From positions 1-64,000 of the forward strand of contig OZ017769.1 in the NCBI GenBank assembly GCA_963969345.1: a stretch of 64,000 bases of DNA, written 5' to 3'. Made by a program: the position numbers and the translations under genes. The notes below the pieces were generated by a model that was not told where the DNA came from, ran no database searches, and saw only the letters and a list, made by a program, of their open reading frames with translations. Position 1 is the stretch's first letter. Each line of letters begins with the position of its first letter. The DNA is from Turbatrix aceti (taxonomy: Eukaryota; Nematoda; Chromadorea; Rhabditida; Panagrolaimidae). Shown piece by piece: positions 10,626 to 22,504 of this stretch.

Positions 10626-13600
10626 TTAAGGTTCGAACAAATCAGCTGCATCATCGTTGGATACGGAAACAACAAATGTCTCCATGGCTTGTCCTAGTTC
10701 GCTGACCGTATTGATGAGAGTGTTGACCTTCTGAAAGCTGGTTATTGTTGTGTCGGATTCGTTTTCAGAAGCATATTGATCGGCCGTGTAGACGTTGGGT
10801 GGCATGTTATTTTTCGGCGATGATGGTGAAGGGGCGTCCAAATCTTTTCCTTGCTAAAAATTATGTTTTAATAAATGCAACTTCATTTTTACACACCTTG
10901 GCAACGGCTTTCTTCAGCCGTTGCAGCTGTCGCTGAAGCAGCTTGTTCTGTTCGATAAGGATGCGATGTCGTTGCTCGAGTCGTCGATCGTAGATATCCA
11001 TCATCGAATGCGCCGTCGAAGATCTTCGTCCCGTTGTCGGAAGTGAGCCATCGTCATGAGGGTCGTTGTAAAGGGGCGTGGACGTCGTTCTGTCGCCCAG
11101 GCCCTTGTGACCTCCTGCGGCGGCCATGAGCCCTTTCAACCCGCCAGCAGGCAGTGTGCTATATCCTGTGGGCACGGCGTAATCAGGCGGGGGTCCGAGG
11201 TCGTTGATCGTGAACCCCGTGCCGGCACTTGACCTTCGTCGTCCACGGAAGAGGGCTGCGGTAGACGCCGGATGCGAGGGCGGGCGTCCGGAGGTAGGTC
11301 CAACCGAGCCAGATAAATGTGATCTAGAATTGTGAAGGGAATGTCGGAGAGTTCGATTTTCTTTTTTTAGCTTGGAAAGCAAGTTGTCGAGTTCGTCTTT
11401 TTCCATCTGTTCGACGCTGAGAATCAACTGGAGCGGGGACTTGACCATCCCCGGAGGCGGTCTGGGCTCGGACTGCGTTTGGCTGGGCGTGCTCTTCGAC
11501 TGATCCCGCTCGACCTTATGCAATCTCATAGCAAACGCCTGGATGTGGCGATGAATTACCTCGCTCTCTGCATTCGTGGGAACGGTTTTCCTAGCTTCAA
11601 TTTGCTGACCCTCGTGCACGGTCTCCAAGGGAAGGTATCCATTTTTCTGTGCTTTGGCAGATGTTGTTGACTTCAGTTTGTTCAGAAGTATAGCTCCAAA
11701 ATCCCTCAGATCATCTTTAGAAGTCGTCTGGATACAATACTCCACTACGGGGTGGGTAAGTTTGTGATTCTTGGATGTTCGTTGCGAAAAGAAACAATTC
11801 TGACAGGAATCAAAATTTAGACATTTCATACATCGGTATCGTAGTCCAATAATAGGATACATCTTGCAGACGTTGCACTTGGCTTCGTGTTTGAGGTTTT
11901 CAGACGAACAAAGACGGTGCATAACAGGAAGCCAGATAAAAGACTGCGGTTCGAGTTTTAGCCATCGAAGAAAGTCATCGACAGTTACAGTAGCGGGAAA
12001 GTGGGAGAGACAGAAACATGATCGGACGGACGGCTCTACATTGGATCCACCAAATGCGGCAGCTTCGCCAAAAAATTTTGGAATTTGGATAAGTTCGTAA
12101 AAGAGAACGGCGAGTTGCTTGTGGTCTGCGGCGTCGTTTGACGAGACTAGTTGAAAGAGATCTGAAAATATAGAAAATAGCAAATACAAAAAAATGTTGT
12201 TGTTTTTGGTATCTAAAAAATTCCAAACCCACATTTGTATTTGTCAGCAAGTTCGGCCTTGGAAAAAACAACTAAAACGACTTGGAATGATAGAATGCGT
12301 AGAACAGCATCTCGGCATCTGAAAAGCATTTTATAATATTGTAAAAATTTGGGACAACAAAAAACTCACGGATCGTAAATATTAAAAATAAGATTGATAG
12401 TCAGGTCGACATTCATAATGACAGAATTTGTTGGCAACAAGTCAGGATAAGAGGCGTGAACGTGTTCGAAAATGGGCAAAAGACACATAGTCATTTCGTC
12501 GGTTTCAATTGTAGCCCCATAACTTCGACCACTAAAGGCTTCGAAAGCAAGCTTAATGTCGTTGAGCTCAATTAGATCCACTGAAAAGTGTTGCCTTTGT
12601 TGAGGAAATCAAGCAACTAAAACATACGACAAACAGTTTTTTGGATGGCCCGAAGTTTCATAGCCAACCGGTAAGCACAAAATTTGACTTGGTTGAACTC
12701 GGTAAGATTTTCCATGACAGACACCATCGAAGGGTGATCCCATTGTGTTATCTTGTTTACATGACTGAAACCAAATCCAACAGTTTTGTGGATAACATTC
12801 TGAAAGGCGGGTAACTTACTCAATGTAGTAAGGCAATCCATTGGCCTGGGAAATAGCCCTCTGCCATGGCGCTTTGACACTTCCGATCATGAAGTGTTCA
12901 CTCGACGGGCCAAAATCCTTCAGCGCTCGCTCGATAGCCTGCTTTCTGTTTTGAACGTCTTTTTTTAATTTTCGGCATCTGAAACGTGCTTTTTTTGGTT
13001 ACAGCCCAGTTAAACAAAAAAAAATTTGCCTTTGGTTCACAGCCTTGACTTGTGCCTTCAGATGACTGCTAAGAGCAATGTTGGCTGCTTGGATCTTGCC
13101 AGTACAATCGTTGACATCCTCAACCCTGACTTGCCCCTCAGAAATATCGTGAGTTAGGATTAAGGTTTGGCCGTGAGCGTCTTTAAGCTGGTCGAGTTGC
13201 AGTTCTTCGACGGGCTTGCACTTTTCGACTTTTGCCTCCAGTGTGGATAGTGTGAGGAGCGCTTCTGCTAGTGCGTTGTTGAGATCAGAGACTTCTCGAT
13301 GCGCGTTCTGAACAACACTTGCAAACGTCGACAGTTGATCAAGAAAAGCTGTCCAGTCAGCCTCCAAGCGATCACAGTCCGTCTGCATTCGAACGCCTTG
13401 TACGAACTCTGCCTCCTTGCTTTCTTCGGCGTCAGGAGAGAGCGGAGCGGTTTTGTCGACAATGAAGCTTGTTTGCAGCCGGGGGCGAAGATCGTGACGC
13501 ATAAGGTAAGATCGGACATCTGTGATGCACTGATTCACTTCTTTCTCTTTTGTTTCGACCGCAATTTCAAGTTCCTGAAAAAATAAAACAAATTAAAACA

Positions 13601-15070
13601 ACTGAGAAGAAAAATGTATCTTAGAACAAAAAATTAAAAAAAATAGCATTCTGCAAAAATATTGTCTTGTTTTTGCTCACTTTAACCAGGATACTCTGTC
13701 TTTGAATATTGGCAGGATCGCCGACAATGTGCTGCTCATGGTCTATCTTCTCAATTTGCGTCGAAACCCAGTTCATGAGTTTTGCTAGTCTCTCTTCGAT
13801 TTGGTCGTGTTCGTCCTGCGCGGCAGTTATGCGGCTGCCGAGCACTTTGTTGATTTCGGTGAGTTGATCCCAGTTTACGCGAACTGATGCAAGACGATCA
13901 CGGAGCCTCTTTTTCTCTTCCATGTCGTGAATAGCTTCAACGGCGCCGCTGCCGACAGTTGTTATAAGATCGAGAACCTCAGCATGGGCTTCGATATCGC
14001 TGTTGAGCTCGGATTGTTCGTTGACAAATTTCCGAAGCGATGCCGCATTTGCCAACAAGGTATCTGCTTCGCGGAGATGATCAACGCGTTTGTTGATGTT
14101 AACAAGTTCTTCGCCGAGCCATTCCTCAAAGCGGGCAAGGGCGTGGTTAAAATCCTGTCGCGAAGTTAGCGATGCTTCTAACACGGCACGACGAATACGG
14201 ATACTGAAATGTTTTGACATCATGAATACGAGAAAAAAACATGTACAAAAATTTTTTTAGTACATCGGAAAAAGTCACGTGTTTACCATTTTTTCCTTGT
14301 GAAAACAAAAAAGTGTCACTTACTTGTCATTGAATTTCCCCCAGAGTATGACGACATTGGACAACGCATAGCTCATTCGATGACATTCATCTCGCTTGTA
14401 ATGCTTGAGTATATCAGAGCTCTGACTATTCATGTCGCTGATTCGTTCCTTGATTAAGGGCATCTCTTCGAATAACTTTTCGAGAGTACCCAATTCATTT
14501 TCTACATCCCCAACGTCCATTTTTTGAGGGGCTTCAAGGCCTTCGAGAGCCTTTTTGGCATCGCCGAGCCATGACTCGACGTAGGTTTTGTTTGTCAGAA
14601 AACATGATGATTTTGAAATCAGTGATTCAAGTTCGATCTGCCGTCGTCGGCAGATATCGTGGATACGACTAGCTTCACTATCGGTTTTTTCAATTTTTCG
14701 TACGAGTGCGTCGCTTGGAGGTCGGTCGTCAGCGGTTTCGTTGACGTCTGCCTTGATGCGGTCGAGTTCCTCACAACGGAGTTTGAGTTCATCAATGTTT
14801 GTCTAAACCTTTCACACTTTTTTTTCAGCAAATAAAAAAATTCTTGAATTATAATTTTGTAACTGTTTTTTAACAAACCTGCAGTTTATCAGCGGCATTG
14901 TAAATATGCGTTAGGTCACAGACATCGAGTGGATTTGTAGTGGTTCGTTCGGCTTCCTGGAGCCAAAGAAGAAATTGTCCAACTTCGTAGATCAATTTTG
15001 GCTCATCTCGTAGATGTTGTTGTTCGTCGCTTTCATCGCCATCACTGGCTACAGGGCTCCCCGTGTCCAT
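10626..15070 (-). CDS. Short dystrophin-like protein (spectrin repeats, WW, EF-hand region, ZZ)
   Basis: Ten exons: 15070-14879, 14802-14324, 14203-13681, 13574-13030, 12978-12820, 12764-12628, 12580-12370, 12318-12233, 12161-10897, 10853-10626. They total 3825 nt and give 1274 aa. Spectrin-type helical repeats fill about residues 1-600. A WW domain follows (SVKAPWQRAISQ, then YYIDHVNKITQWDHP). The EF-hand region holds KFCAYRLAMKLRAIQK and FGGSNVEPSVRSCF. The ZZ zinc finger is near residues 870-920 (CNVCKMYPIIGLRYRCMKC). The tail has a coiled coil rich in L, Q and R. In the family the WW-EF-ZZ module binds dystroglycan, and the tail binds dystrobrevin and syntrophin beneath the muscle or synaptic membrane. 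No calponin-homology actin-binding domain is seen upstream, where transposons lie, so this resembles a DRP2 or Dp140-like short form. Intron 4 uses a GC donor (13029-12979). The identification is firm; the 5' completeness is not. Confidence 0.93.
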
Positions 15071-15247
15071 TTTGTTAAAAAAAATTATTAGCAACAAATT
15101 GGTTTCCTTTGACTACCTATTCAAGGTATAACTAGTCACCGCCACCGGCGATGACGATTACCAATCGATTAATTGATCCACAACCGGCTTAGCAAGACGC
15201 ACACATCGGCCGGAAGAAGAGAAGCAACGGCTTGTCAGGAAAAAGTA

Positions 15248-15319
15248 ATGCCGCGGGTGCCGCTGCACGCTTACATAGCAGCTGTGTTCGAAAAGGGGAT
15301 TGATGATTTGGATGCAAAG
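15248..15319 (+). other. Possible small first exon, divergent from the dystrophin-like gene
   Basis: An ATG at 15248 opens a 24-codon frame (MPRVPLHAYIAAVFEKGIDD...) that runs into a good donor, GTAAGC. A plausible second exon follows an acceptor TTTTATAG near 15410. That exon would read on for ten codons and stop in the original locus, but the palindrome at 15442-16390 now interrupts it. No protein family is recognised. This could be chance. Confidence 0.25.
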
Positions 15320-15441
15320 TAAGCACTCGGATCGTCAGTCGGAGAACAACACACACATTAATCGAATATTTTGCATCAACTGGTCGTTATTGAATAAAAT
15401 CTATATTTTATAGTTTACACTGTGAAGGAAATGCTCTGGTG

Positions 15442-16390
15442 CACGATGGAGTCGTGGTCTCGACTGGAAAACCGTTTTTTGGTGGTTTTTAGGTATTTTC
15501 GCGTATTTTCTGTTTTATTATTGTTGATGTTAGTGTGGCACTGGGGGTTATCACCGACGGCGAATTTGATAGTGATATCAAAAAATCAATAATCGATCGA
15601 TAATTAGGAAATTTTTTTTCTAATTCAAAAACGGTCAAGCAGATCGCTCTCTAATACAGTAGACTGGATTCTACACCCTCGAAAACCTTTGTGCCCAAAA
15701 AATGAGACAGATCGATGCATGAAAAAAAAAGTTGATAGTGAAAAACTGATATATCCGTTATAATCCGGGATCAAAAAAGGTATCCCTCAACGTTTTTCAA
15801 CATTTTTGTACCTCTTAGTTTATTGTACAATTACTAAAAGTTGATTGAACATCGAAAATGCTGAAAAAAGGCCCTCAATATCTCCATCCACGAGCCATTA
15901 TTGATGTTCGGGAAACTGTAGCCAACTATAAATATGCAAATTGATATCAGCCTTGATAACATTGATATCAGTATTTTTTGGTGTTTTATCGACTTCTAGT
16001 AAATGTACAATGCACTAGAAGTAGTTTAACGACACAAAAATATTGAAAAAGGTTGACGGATATCCAGATTATAACGGATATATCAGTTTTTCACTATCAA
16101 CTTTTTTTTTCATGCATCGATGTGTCTCATTTTTTGGGTACAAAGGTTTTCGAGGGTGCAGAATACAGTCTACTGTATTAGAGAGCGATCTGCTTGACCG
16201 TTTTTGAATAAGAAAAAAAATTTCCTAATTATCGATCGATTATTGATTTTTTGATATCACTATCAAATTCGCCGTCGGTGATAACCCCCAGTGCCACACT
16301 AACATCAACAATAATAAAACAGAAAATACGCGAAAATACTTAAAAACCACCAAAAAACGGTTTTCCAGTCGAGACCACGACTCCATCGTG
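15442..16390. mobile_element. Transib-like foldback element with 5-bp target duplication
   Basis: The two halves are inverted copies of each other. The outer 330-340 bp are roughly 97% identical by eye, and similarity continues weakly to the centre. Both ends read CACGATGGAGTCGTGG inward. TGGTG flanks it directly on both sides (15437-15441 and 16391-16395). Transib elements are known for CAC-beginning ends (CACWATGG) and 5-bp duplications, so a Transib relationship is inferred. No transposase frame is present. Confidence 0.75.
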
Positions 16391-16706
16391 TGGTGTAAAA
16401 TAACAAAGGGGCTTATGCCACTTAACGTTTTAAAATTTTTATGAAAATTTTATTGCATCAAAAAATGTTTCAATGAATCAAACGTGCTCTGCGCAACGTC
16501 TGCCACTTTAACATTTAAGCGAGATTTGAAGCCCCGAGAGGCTAACTTCCAAAAAATAGTCACATCCTTTTACTTTTTTTAAATTTTTTCAAAGTTTCCA
16601 GGGGAATTTAGCGGGGAAGTTGGCAGAAGTAGGGGGAATTTCCGGGAATATTCCCCGGGGAATCTCTCGGGGAATCCGTAACCCTTATAACTTATAACTT
16701 TGTATG

Positions 16707-17468
16707 CCCGCACTCGCATAAAGAGCACTAAAGGAGCGCAACGGGAGAGAAAGGCGCGTAGGAGCTGAGCTACCCGCACTCGCATGAGAATCATAACGGA
16801 ATCATAACGGAATTATAAGGCGGCTAGAATCAAATGAGACGCACAATGAAAATGAAGAATCACAATGAAGTGCAAAAAAATCTAAGCTATTTTCCCCTTT
16901 ATTCGTATTCAAATTTTAGCAAAAAACAATGACAAACTTAGTCGATAAAAACAAATAAATTAGAATTGCGGAGCGCAACAAAGCACATGAACGCGAATTT
17001 GTCACAAAAATAAACATTCGCGCGCAAGGCCTTCCCCCCCCCTGTTGTGCTCCTTTTAGGGTTCGAACCCCCCCCCGTATCGGGTCGGGGACGGGGGTAG
17101 TCGGGGGCAGAGGTGTCGGGGGTGGGGGTATTCTGCCCCCGAGTCCTATGAAAAAGAAGAAAAAAAGGTGTCAATTTTATCTTAAAACGAAAACCGAGGC
17201 ATATTTTGAACAAATTTTTCGTATTTTGCTCTGTTTTTGCCTATTTGTGTTGTTTTTGAACGTTTTTCCGTGTTTAACGCTAAATTTTGCTCATTGTCGG
17301 GGGCAGAATCTGTCGGGGGCGGGGGTTTTACTCCCCGACGGGTGTCACAAATGGTCGGGGGCGGGGGTCGGGGGGCCACCCCCGGCTTCACCCCCGCGGG
17401 GATCCCCGCGGGGGCGGGGGGGGGGGTTCGAACCCTAGCTCCTTTAGTGCTCCTTATGCGAGTGCGGG
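16707..17468. mobile_element. TIR element beginning CCCGCACTCGCAT, 2-bp duplication TG
   Basis: It starts CCCGCACTCGCATAAAGAGC and ends with the complement, TTATGCGAGTGCGGG. TG precedes (16705-16706) and follows (17469-17470). The inside carries a second copy of the end sequence at 16771, long G and C runs (17034-17120 and 17290-17430), and a segment (about 16935-17030) repeated in reverse at 39770-39860. It has no coding capacity of its own. Confidence 0.75.
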
Positions 17469-19376
17469 TGGTACCGAACGCAGACACTGAACGACGGTGA
17501 GTGAACCGGCTTCATTGATAAAATGTTTAAAAAAACGAGTTAATTTCATGAAAAAGAATTTGTATGAAAACCCATTTTGACAAACAGATGAGAAAATCAT
17601 AATCGCTACCAAAAAATCATGACTTGGACAACTGTATGTTCAAAACGGTAAATTAAAAAACAATATTGATTCAATTCGTTGTGAACTTACAAACCCCCTT
17701 GATTTGACGAAATCAAATTAGTTGTGTATTTTGATATTTTTTTTTCAGAAACGGCAGATCTGATCATTGTTTATGAGCACATGAGCTGATCTGATCTGAC
17801 TCGAACCGATCTGAAATTTTAGAAATTCGGGTTAAGATACGCATAAAACACCCGACACTAAAATTAAAAAAAATGAATTGTTTTTATGCGAAAATTAAAA
17901 AAATGAATTGGTTTTTGTTGTGCTCCTATCGTATTCTTCAAACAATTGATCAAAGCGGAAGTGTTTGAATATGAATCTACGTTGCTATCTATTACATACA
18001 TATGATTGCGTCAGGGAATGAAAGTTTGTGTCTATTTTCAATCCAGTTTCACTGTGGAAGCACCCTGGGTACAACCGCAATATTCCACGCAGGGGACAAA
18101 GTTTGCAGGATGTGGTTTATTAGTTGCTTGCAACCTTGTTTAATCACTCGCTTAGTGATTCAAGAACGACAGAACACCAATACACAATCCAAACAAGTTC
18201 CAACTAACATAAGCCAAGGATGGCACCCCGTGCCGTCTTTATCTTGAACACAAAATGAAGGCGACAATACATTGGGTCTGAGCGATGTTCAAACATTCCA
18301 GCCTTGTGCTCCGCGGAAACCAGGTTCCCAGCGATAAGCTTTGGAGCGACTGTAGCAAGTGTCAATGCCGCCCGGAGGAGCACGGTGAAGCGCTCGCATT
18401 CTCAAAGGATGTGACACCAACACCTATTACGACAAATTGTCGTTTGTGTATGTGCATTCAACGATATGTTGTGCAAAAATTAATGGTTTTGTTTGCACAT
18501 CATAGAAGCAATTCTCACCACCTTAAATGACATCGTCCGCATGAAACCGTGCACATGCCAGTTTTCTTTCTTGTGTTTTAAAAATGTTGAGCTCGGTGTC
18601 TAGTAGCTGCATTTTTTAAGACGAAAGAAAAAAGTATAGTTATCTAGGATCCATTTTTAGCAGTGAATTTTAAATTCATTAAACAGGTTTTTTTGGTGAA
18701 TAATTTTTTTATTGTTTTGGGGAATTTTACATGGTTATTTTTATATAATATAGAATGTATCATACACCTAGTTTGTTTTTGATTGCGTGATTTTCCACAA
18801 AACTAGATATACGAATTTAAATTTTCTTCGGTTTTTGTATATGGCCTAATGACAGGGAATTTTGATAACAACTATTTGCGCTAACATCATCATCATCATC
18901 TGTCAATAGAGGATTTTGGCATCGAAAGAGGGACAATTGAGTAATCTCATTCCGCTTTTCAGATTGCGACATGCAATTGAAATAGTTCTTCTTTTTTTTG
19001 AAACTGCGCGCTTCAAAATTTTTTGAGCTGTTGTGAAAAGCTTATGCTCCGTGGAGGACTTTACATGCGTTGGAAATTATCCATCGCTTATGCACCACTA
19101 GCACAGTCTCATTTTGTGAGTGTGTCAAAAAAGAGGAGAAGGCACAGAAAAAAAACTAATGAAAGGATTTTGTTTAGCTTCTGAGCAATTTTTTTTCTGT
19201 TTCATCCCGTTTTGACTTTTGTCGTCATATGTATTAGCTTATAAAGATTTATATACATATGTATGATGCATTGGGTTGTAACAGTCAGAATTTGTTGATC
19301 CTTCAAATCAATTAAGATTTATTTTAGAATTTTTTCGTGCAATAAAACGTTTTGCTCACACGACAACAGGTGAGGC
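17469..19376. other. Intergenic stretch with a degenerate coding-like fragment
   Basis: Apart from the fragment at about 18030-18420, listed separately, only AT-rich sequence is seen, including a CATCATCATC run near 18890. No gene is supported. Confidence 0.55.
18030..18420 (+). pseudogene. Degenerate fragment shared with 52930-53300
   Basis: About 390 bp align by eye at roughly 75% with the complement of 52930-53300. In one frame both copies read GL(F/L)VACNLV, and at 53 kb the frame runs on into LTTRTVIQELQKQ. At 18 kb a two-base insertion shifts the frame and stops follow. It is therefore a decayed copy of an unrecognised gene or of a transposon-borne frame. Confidence 0.45.
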
Positions 19377-21933
19377 ATGATCCTCGGCCTTCTAGCCGTC
19401 GTTGCAAGTATCATAGACGTCGTGCATGCCAGCAACCAACAGCAACAACAGCAGCCAAGGATTGGAAGCGGATTGATTGCATCTTGTCGACAGGCCATTT
19501 TCGATCGGACCCAGGGTGTGTTTCAGACTCCCGGCATCCTCCAGCCTCCATCATGCTTTCTGTACCACTTTGCAACCAACAAAAGCTATCACATCGAAGT
19601 TAACTTTTTGATCTTTGAAGTCCCAAAACCTGTAGGACCAAGATGTGTTGACTTTGTCAGGGTCTACGATGAAGCTGTGAATAACAGTTTAGGACCCAAA
19701 GGTCTGGATTTTTGTGGAAAGGGGGTTTGTGGAAATGAGGTGAAAACTTTTTCGGATTTTTCATTGACATTTTTTCAGGGCTTGAACCCCTTTCCAGTTT
19801 TTGTTTCAAAACACAATGATTTGTATGTACTGATAAACGCAGCATCCAATGCCGTACTCGTCAAGGGGGAATACCGAATAGTGAATTCTGGTGATTCAAT
19901 AATTTATTCTTTTATATCACATTTTTGGATTGCAGAAGATTACTCCATAGATGCCGAACAAATATCTGCTCCTTGTGAATATCGAGTGCAATCGCTTCGA
20001 GGTCAACTCTACTCCCCGCAGGCTCCCTTCTACGCCCCTGTCAACACGACATGCACTTACGCATTTCCCGTACTCAAAGGCTACGAGTTGCGACTCAACG
20101 TCACCAATTTGAGTCTATCATCGATGGATTGCCATGAGAATAGTCTGACGATCTACTACACGGGTCCGGGACAAGGACAAGTGCTGGTCGAAAGACTTTG
20201 TCGTCCGGCAGATGCTCCTTACTCCCTAGCCAGTCGGCGAGCGCTACGAATTGTCTTTCAAACGGGCTGGGGGAACAAGGTATTTTTGAGCATGTTGAGG
20301 ATGAACTGGAGAAAGAGGAGTTGTGCTGAATTATCCGAGACCACTGGCAGCGAGGACTCGAAGGAAAAAATTTCTTTTTTGTCGTTAAGCTGCCTTAAAT
20401 GGCTGTCAGGGGAGAGGGCGCACTTTCTGTGGCTGCGTCGTCCAACCACCACTGCCAAAAAATGAAAATGAAGAAAGATGTATAAACTAAACAACATTTA
20501 TGCAGGAAGACCGAATCCGTGGCTTTCATCTAGTCTACGAGTATGCACCCATCGATTTGACAGCGTCCCCGCACACTGCTCCCGCGGCTTCCTCCATTGG
20601 CGTCTCGCATAATCAGACGACACTCTTGGCACCCGCCATGTGGGCTGCAATTCTTGGCTCTAATCGTATGTTTTTGTCGTGTATCATTGCGATTCTCTAC
20701 CTAGTGGCTTCTCCAGCAATCACCGACGGCTCCAGGTGTCCTGTGCGGATTGTCAGCACGCTGTCAGACGACACAAGTATCTTTAACCGCTCTGGAATTA
20801 TCACAAGCGAACACTATGCGCCAACAGAAATTGACAATTTCAAATGTCAGTTTGTATTTGTCGGCGCACCTGAAGAACACGTGCGTGTGACTTTTAAGAG
20901 ATTTAAGCTCTTCACGTGGCGTGACAAAGGTGTCAGCAGTTCTATGGAAATAAGGTCAGTATGATTTTCTCAGTAAGTTTACAAAAATTTTTTAGGTGCG
21001 AAGAAATGGATCACGTAACGGCACACGTTCTCGTCGGTTCGAGAATGTCTAAGATTCACGACTTTTGTGGCACTGAAATTCCGCCGCCCATAATGTCTGC
21101 GAAAAATATTCTGACACTGGATTATGTCGTACGAAGTATCGGTGGTGGACGACAAGCTAAGCCAGATGATGACTATGGATTTATCATCGAATATCAATTC
21201 ATAAACGGTTGGGGACCCCAACCACCGGAGGCTATCAAGGATCCTGAAAACCGTTTGTGATTTTCATTGTATAGAGTTTAAAAGTGCTACATTTCATGTA
21301 CATATGCGCTGCACTGCACCACTTTTGTTTTTTTTGAAAAACTGCAGTGGTGCTGTAAATATTTTGTAAATAATACATTTTGGACACCGTTTTGTTATTA
21401 AATTTATTTTCGGGCTTGACAGTAATTTTCTATAAAATAATACACGTCGGCGTTCATTGAATAACCTTTTTATTGTTTCAGCGTGTGTGTTCAGCTTTAA
21501 CAGCAGTGTCTCTCTCAACGGACACTTTTGGTCGGCGAATCATCCGGGTTTCTACCCCCGCAACCTGGACTGCTCATTCCTCTTTCATGGCACGGAAACC
21601 CAAATAGTGGTGATTCACTTTGAGTACTTTGACGTAGAAGGCTTTGGTCTCTGCGAAGAGGCAACCCATTCCGATTACGTCCTATTCAGCAACTATCGTA
21701 CCATTGACCGCACCAACCGCCGGTACTGTGGCGCGCAAAAGCCGCCTGGGGCAATAGCAAGCGAGTCAAATTACTTTCGCATGCTTTTCCGCACAAATGA
21801 CATTTTTGATGGAACGGGTTTCTACGGGCACTATCAATTCATCGATCAGCGTGCGTTTGATTCTGTCCATAGCCGTATGACTTACGTATCAACCAAAAAC
21901 GCCTTTCAGAATCACGACAATCCACGCAGGTAA
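19377..21933 (+). CDS. Secreted four-CUB protein, SOL-1-like
   Basis: Six exons: 19377-19739, 19779-19890, 19936-20279, 20506-20954, 20996-21256, 21495-21933. They total 1968 nt and give 655 aa. A signal peptide ([19 protein letters not shown]) opens the protein. Four CUB-like domains follow, at roughly residues 35-160, 165-295, 345-495 and 500-645. Typical CUB motifs are [22 protein letters not shown] and [18 protein letters not shown]; the last domain contains FEYFDVEG and YCGAQKPPG. In C. elegans, SOL-1 is an auxiliary CUB protein of AMPA-type glutamate receptors; the four-CUB layout and the last domain resemble it. No C-terminal membrane segment is found; the last codons (CGC AGG TAA) overlap a possible donor, so more exons may exist. 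A hydrophobic stretch interrupts the interdomain region after the second CUB. Introns 1 and 2 are 39 and 45 bp and in frame. Confidence 0.75.
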
Positions 21934-22181
21934 AACTTGCTACCGGGCAGGCATCAACGTTGTCGACCGATGGATTTTATCGCAGAGTTTTTATCGTTTT
22001 TTTGATCCTGTGTTGTAGATCACTTTTCTTCGTTTAGTACCTTTTTACTTGTGGCCTGCGTTTTTTGTTGTCATCAGGAAGTTGATTTGATTCGTCCCCG
22101 GTAAGCTTTTTTTTGCATTATGTTTGTATGGAATAAAAAAATGACAGTAAAAACATAAAAACAAGGCATATGCAAAAAGTT

Positions 22182-22263
22182 CGACGCCGGAGAGATTCGA
22201 ACTCTCGCTCGGAAACCGAATCAGATTAGCAGTCTGACGCCTTAACCACTCGGCCACAGCGCC
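22182..22263 (-). tRNA. tRNA-Ser(GCT)
   Basis: On the minus strand the 82-nt sequence has a 7-bp acceptor stem (GGCGCTG with CGGCGTC, two G-U pairs), the D-arm GGCCGAGTGGTTAAGGC, and an anticodon arm CAGA-CTGCTAA-TCTG with anticodon GCT. It also has the long variable arm expected for serine tRNA and a T-arm GAGAG-TTCGAAT-CTCTC. The discriminator base is G, as in serine tRNAs. No intron is present. It lies between two convergent protein genes. Confidence 0.95.
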
Positions 22264-22504
22264 GAACTTCAAGGGTACCGGCTGCGTTTGTGAGGCGGAA
22301 GAGCGAGTAAAAGAGAGTAATTTTGTTTACCTGAAATAAAAAATTCTATCGTTTTTATTTTTGAAGCATAAAAAAAATTATGGCACACCAAAAAAAAAAA
22401 TCGTATATTTTATAAACAAAATTACACACGGGAAAAATCAAGTTTCCTTTCGAAAAAAGCAATTAGATAATTCAGACTTCAATCAAAAAAGCTCGAGATC
22501 CAAC

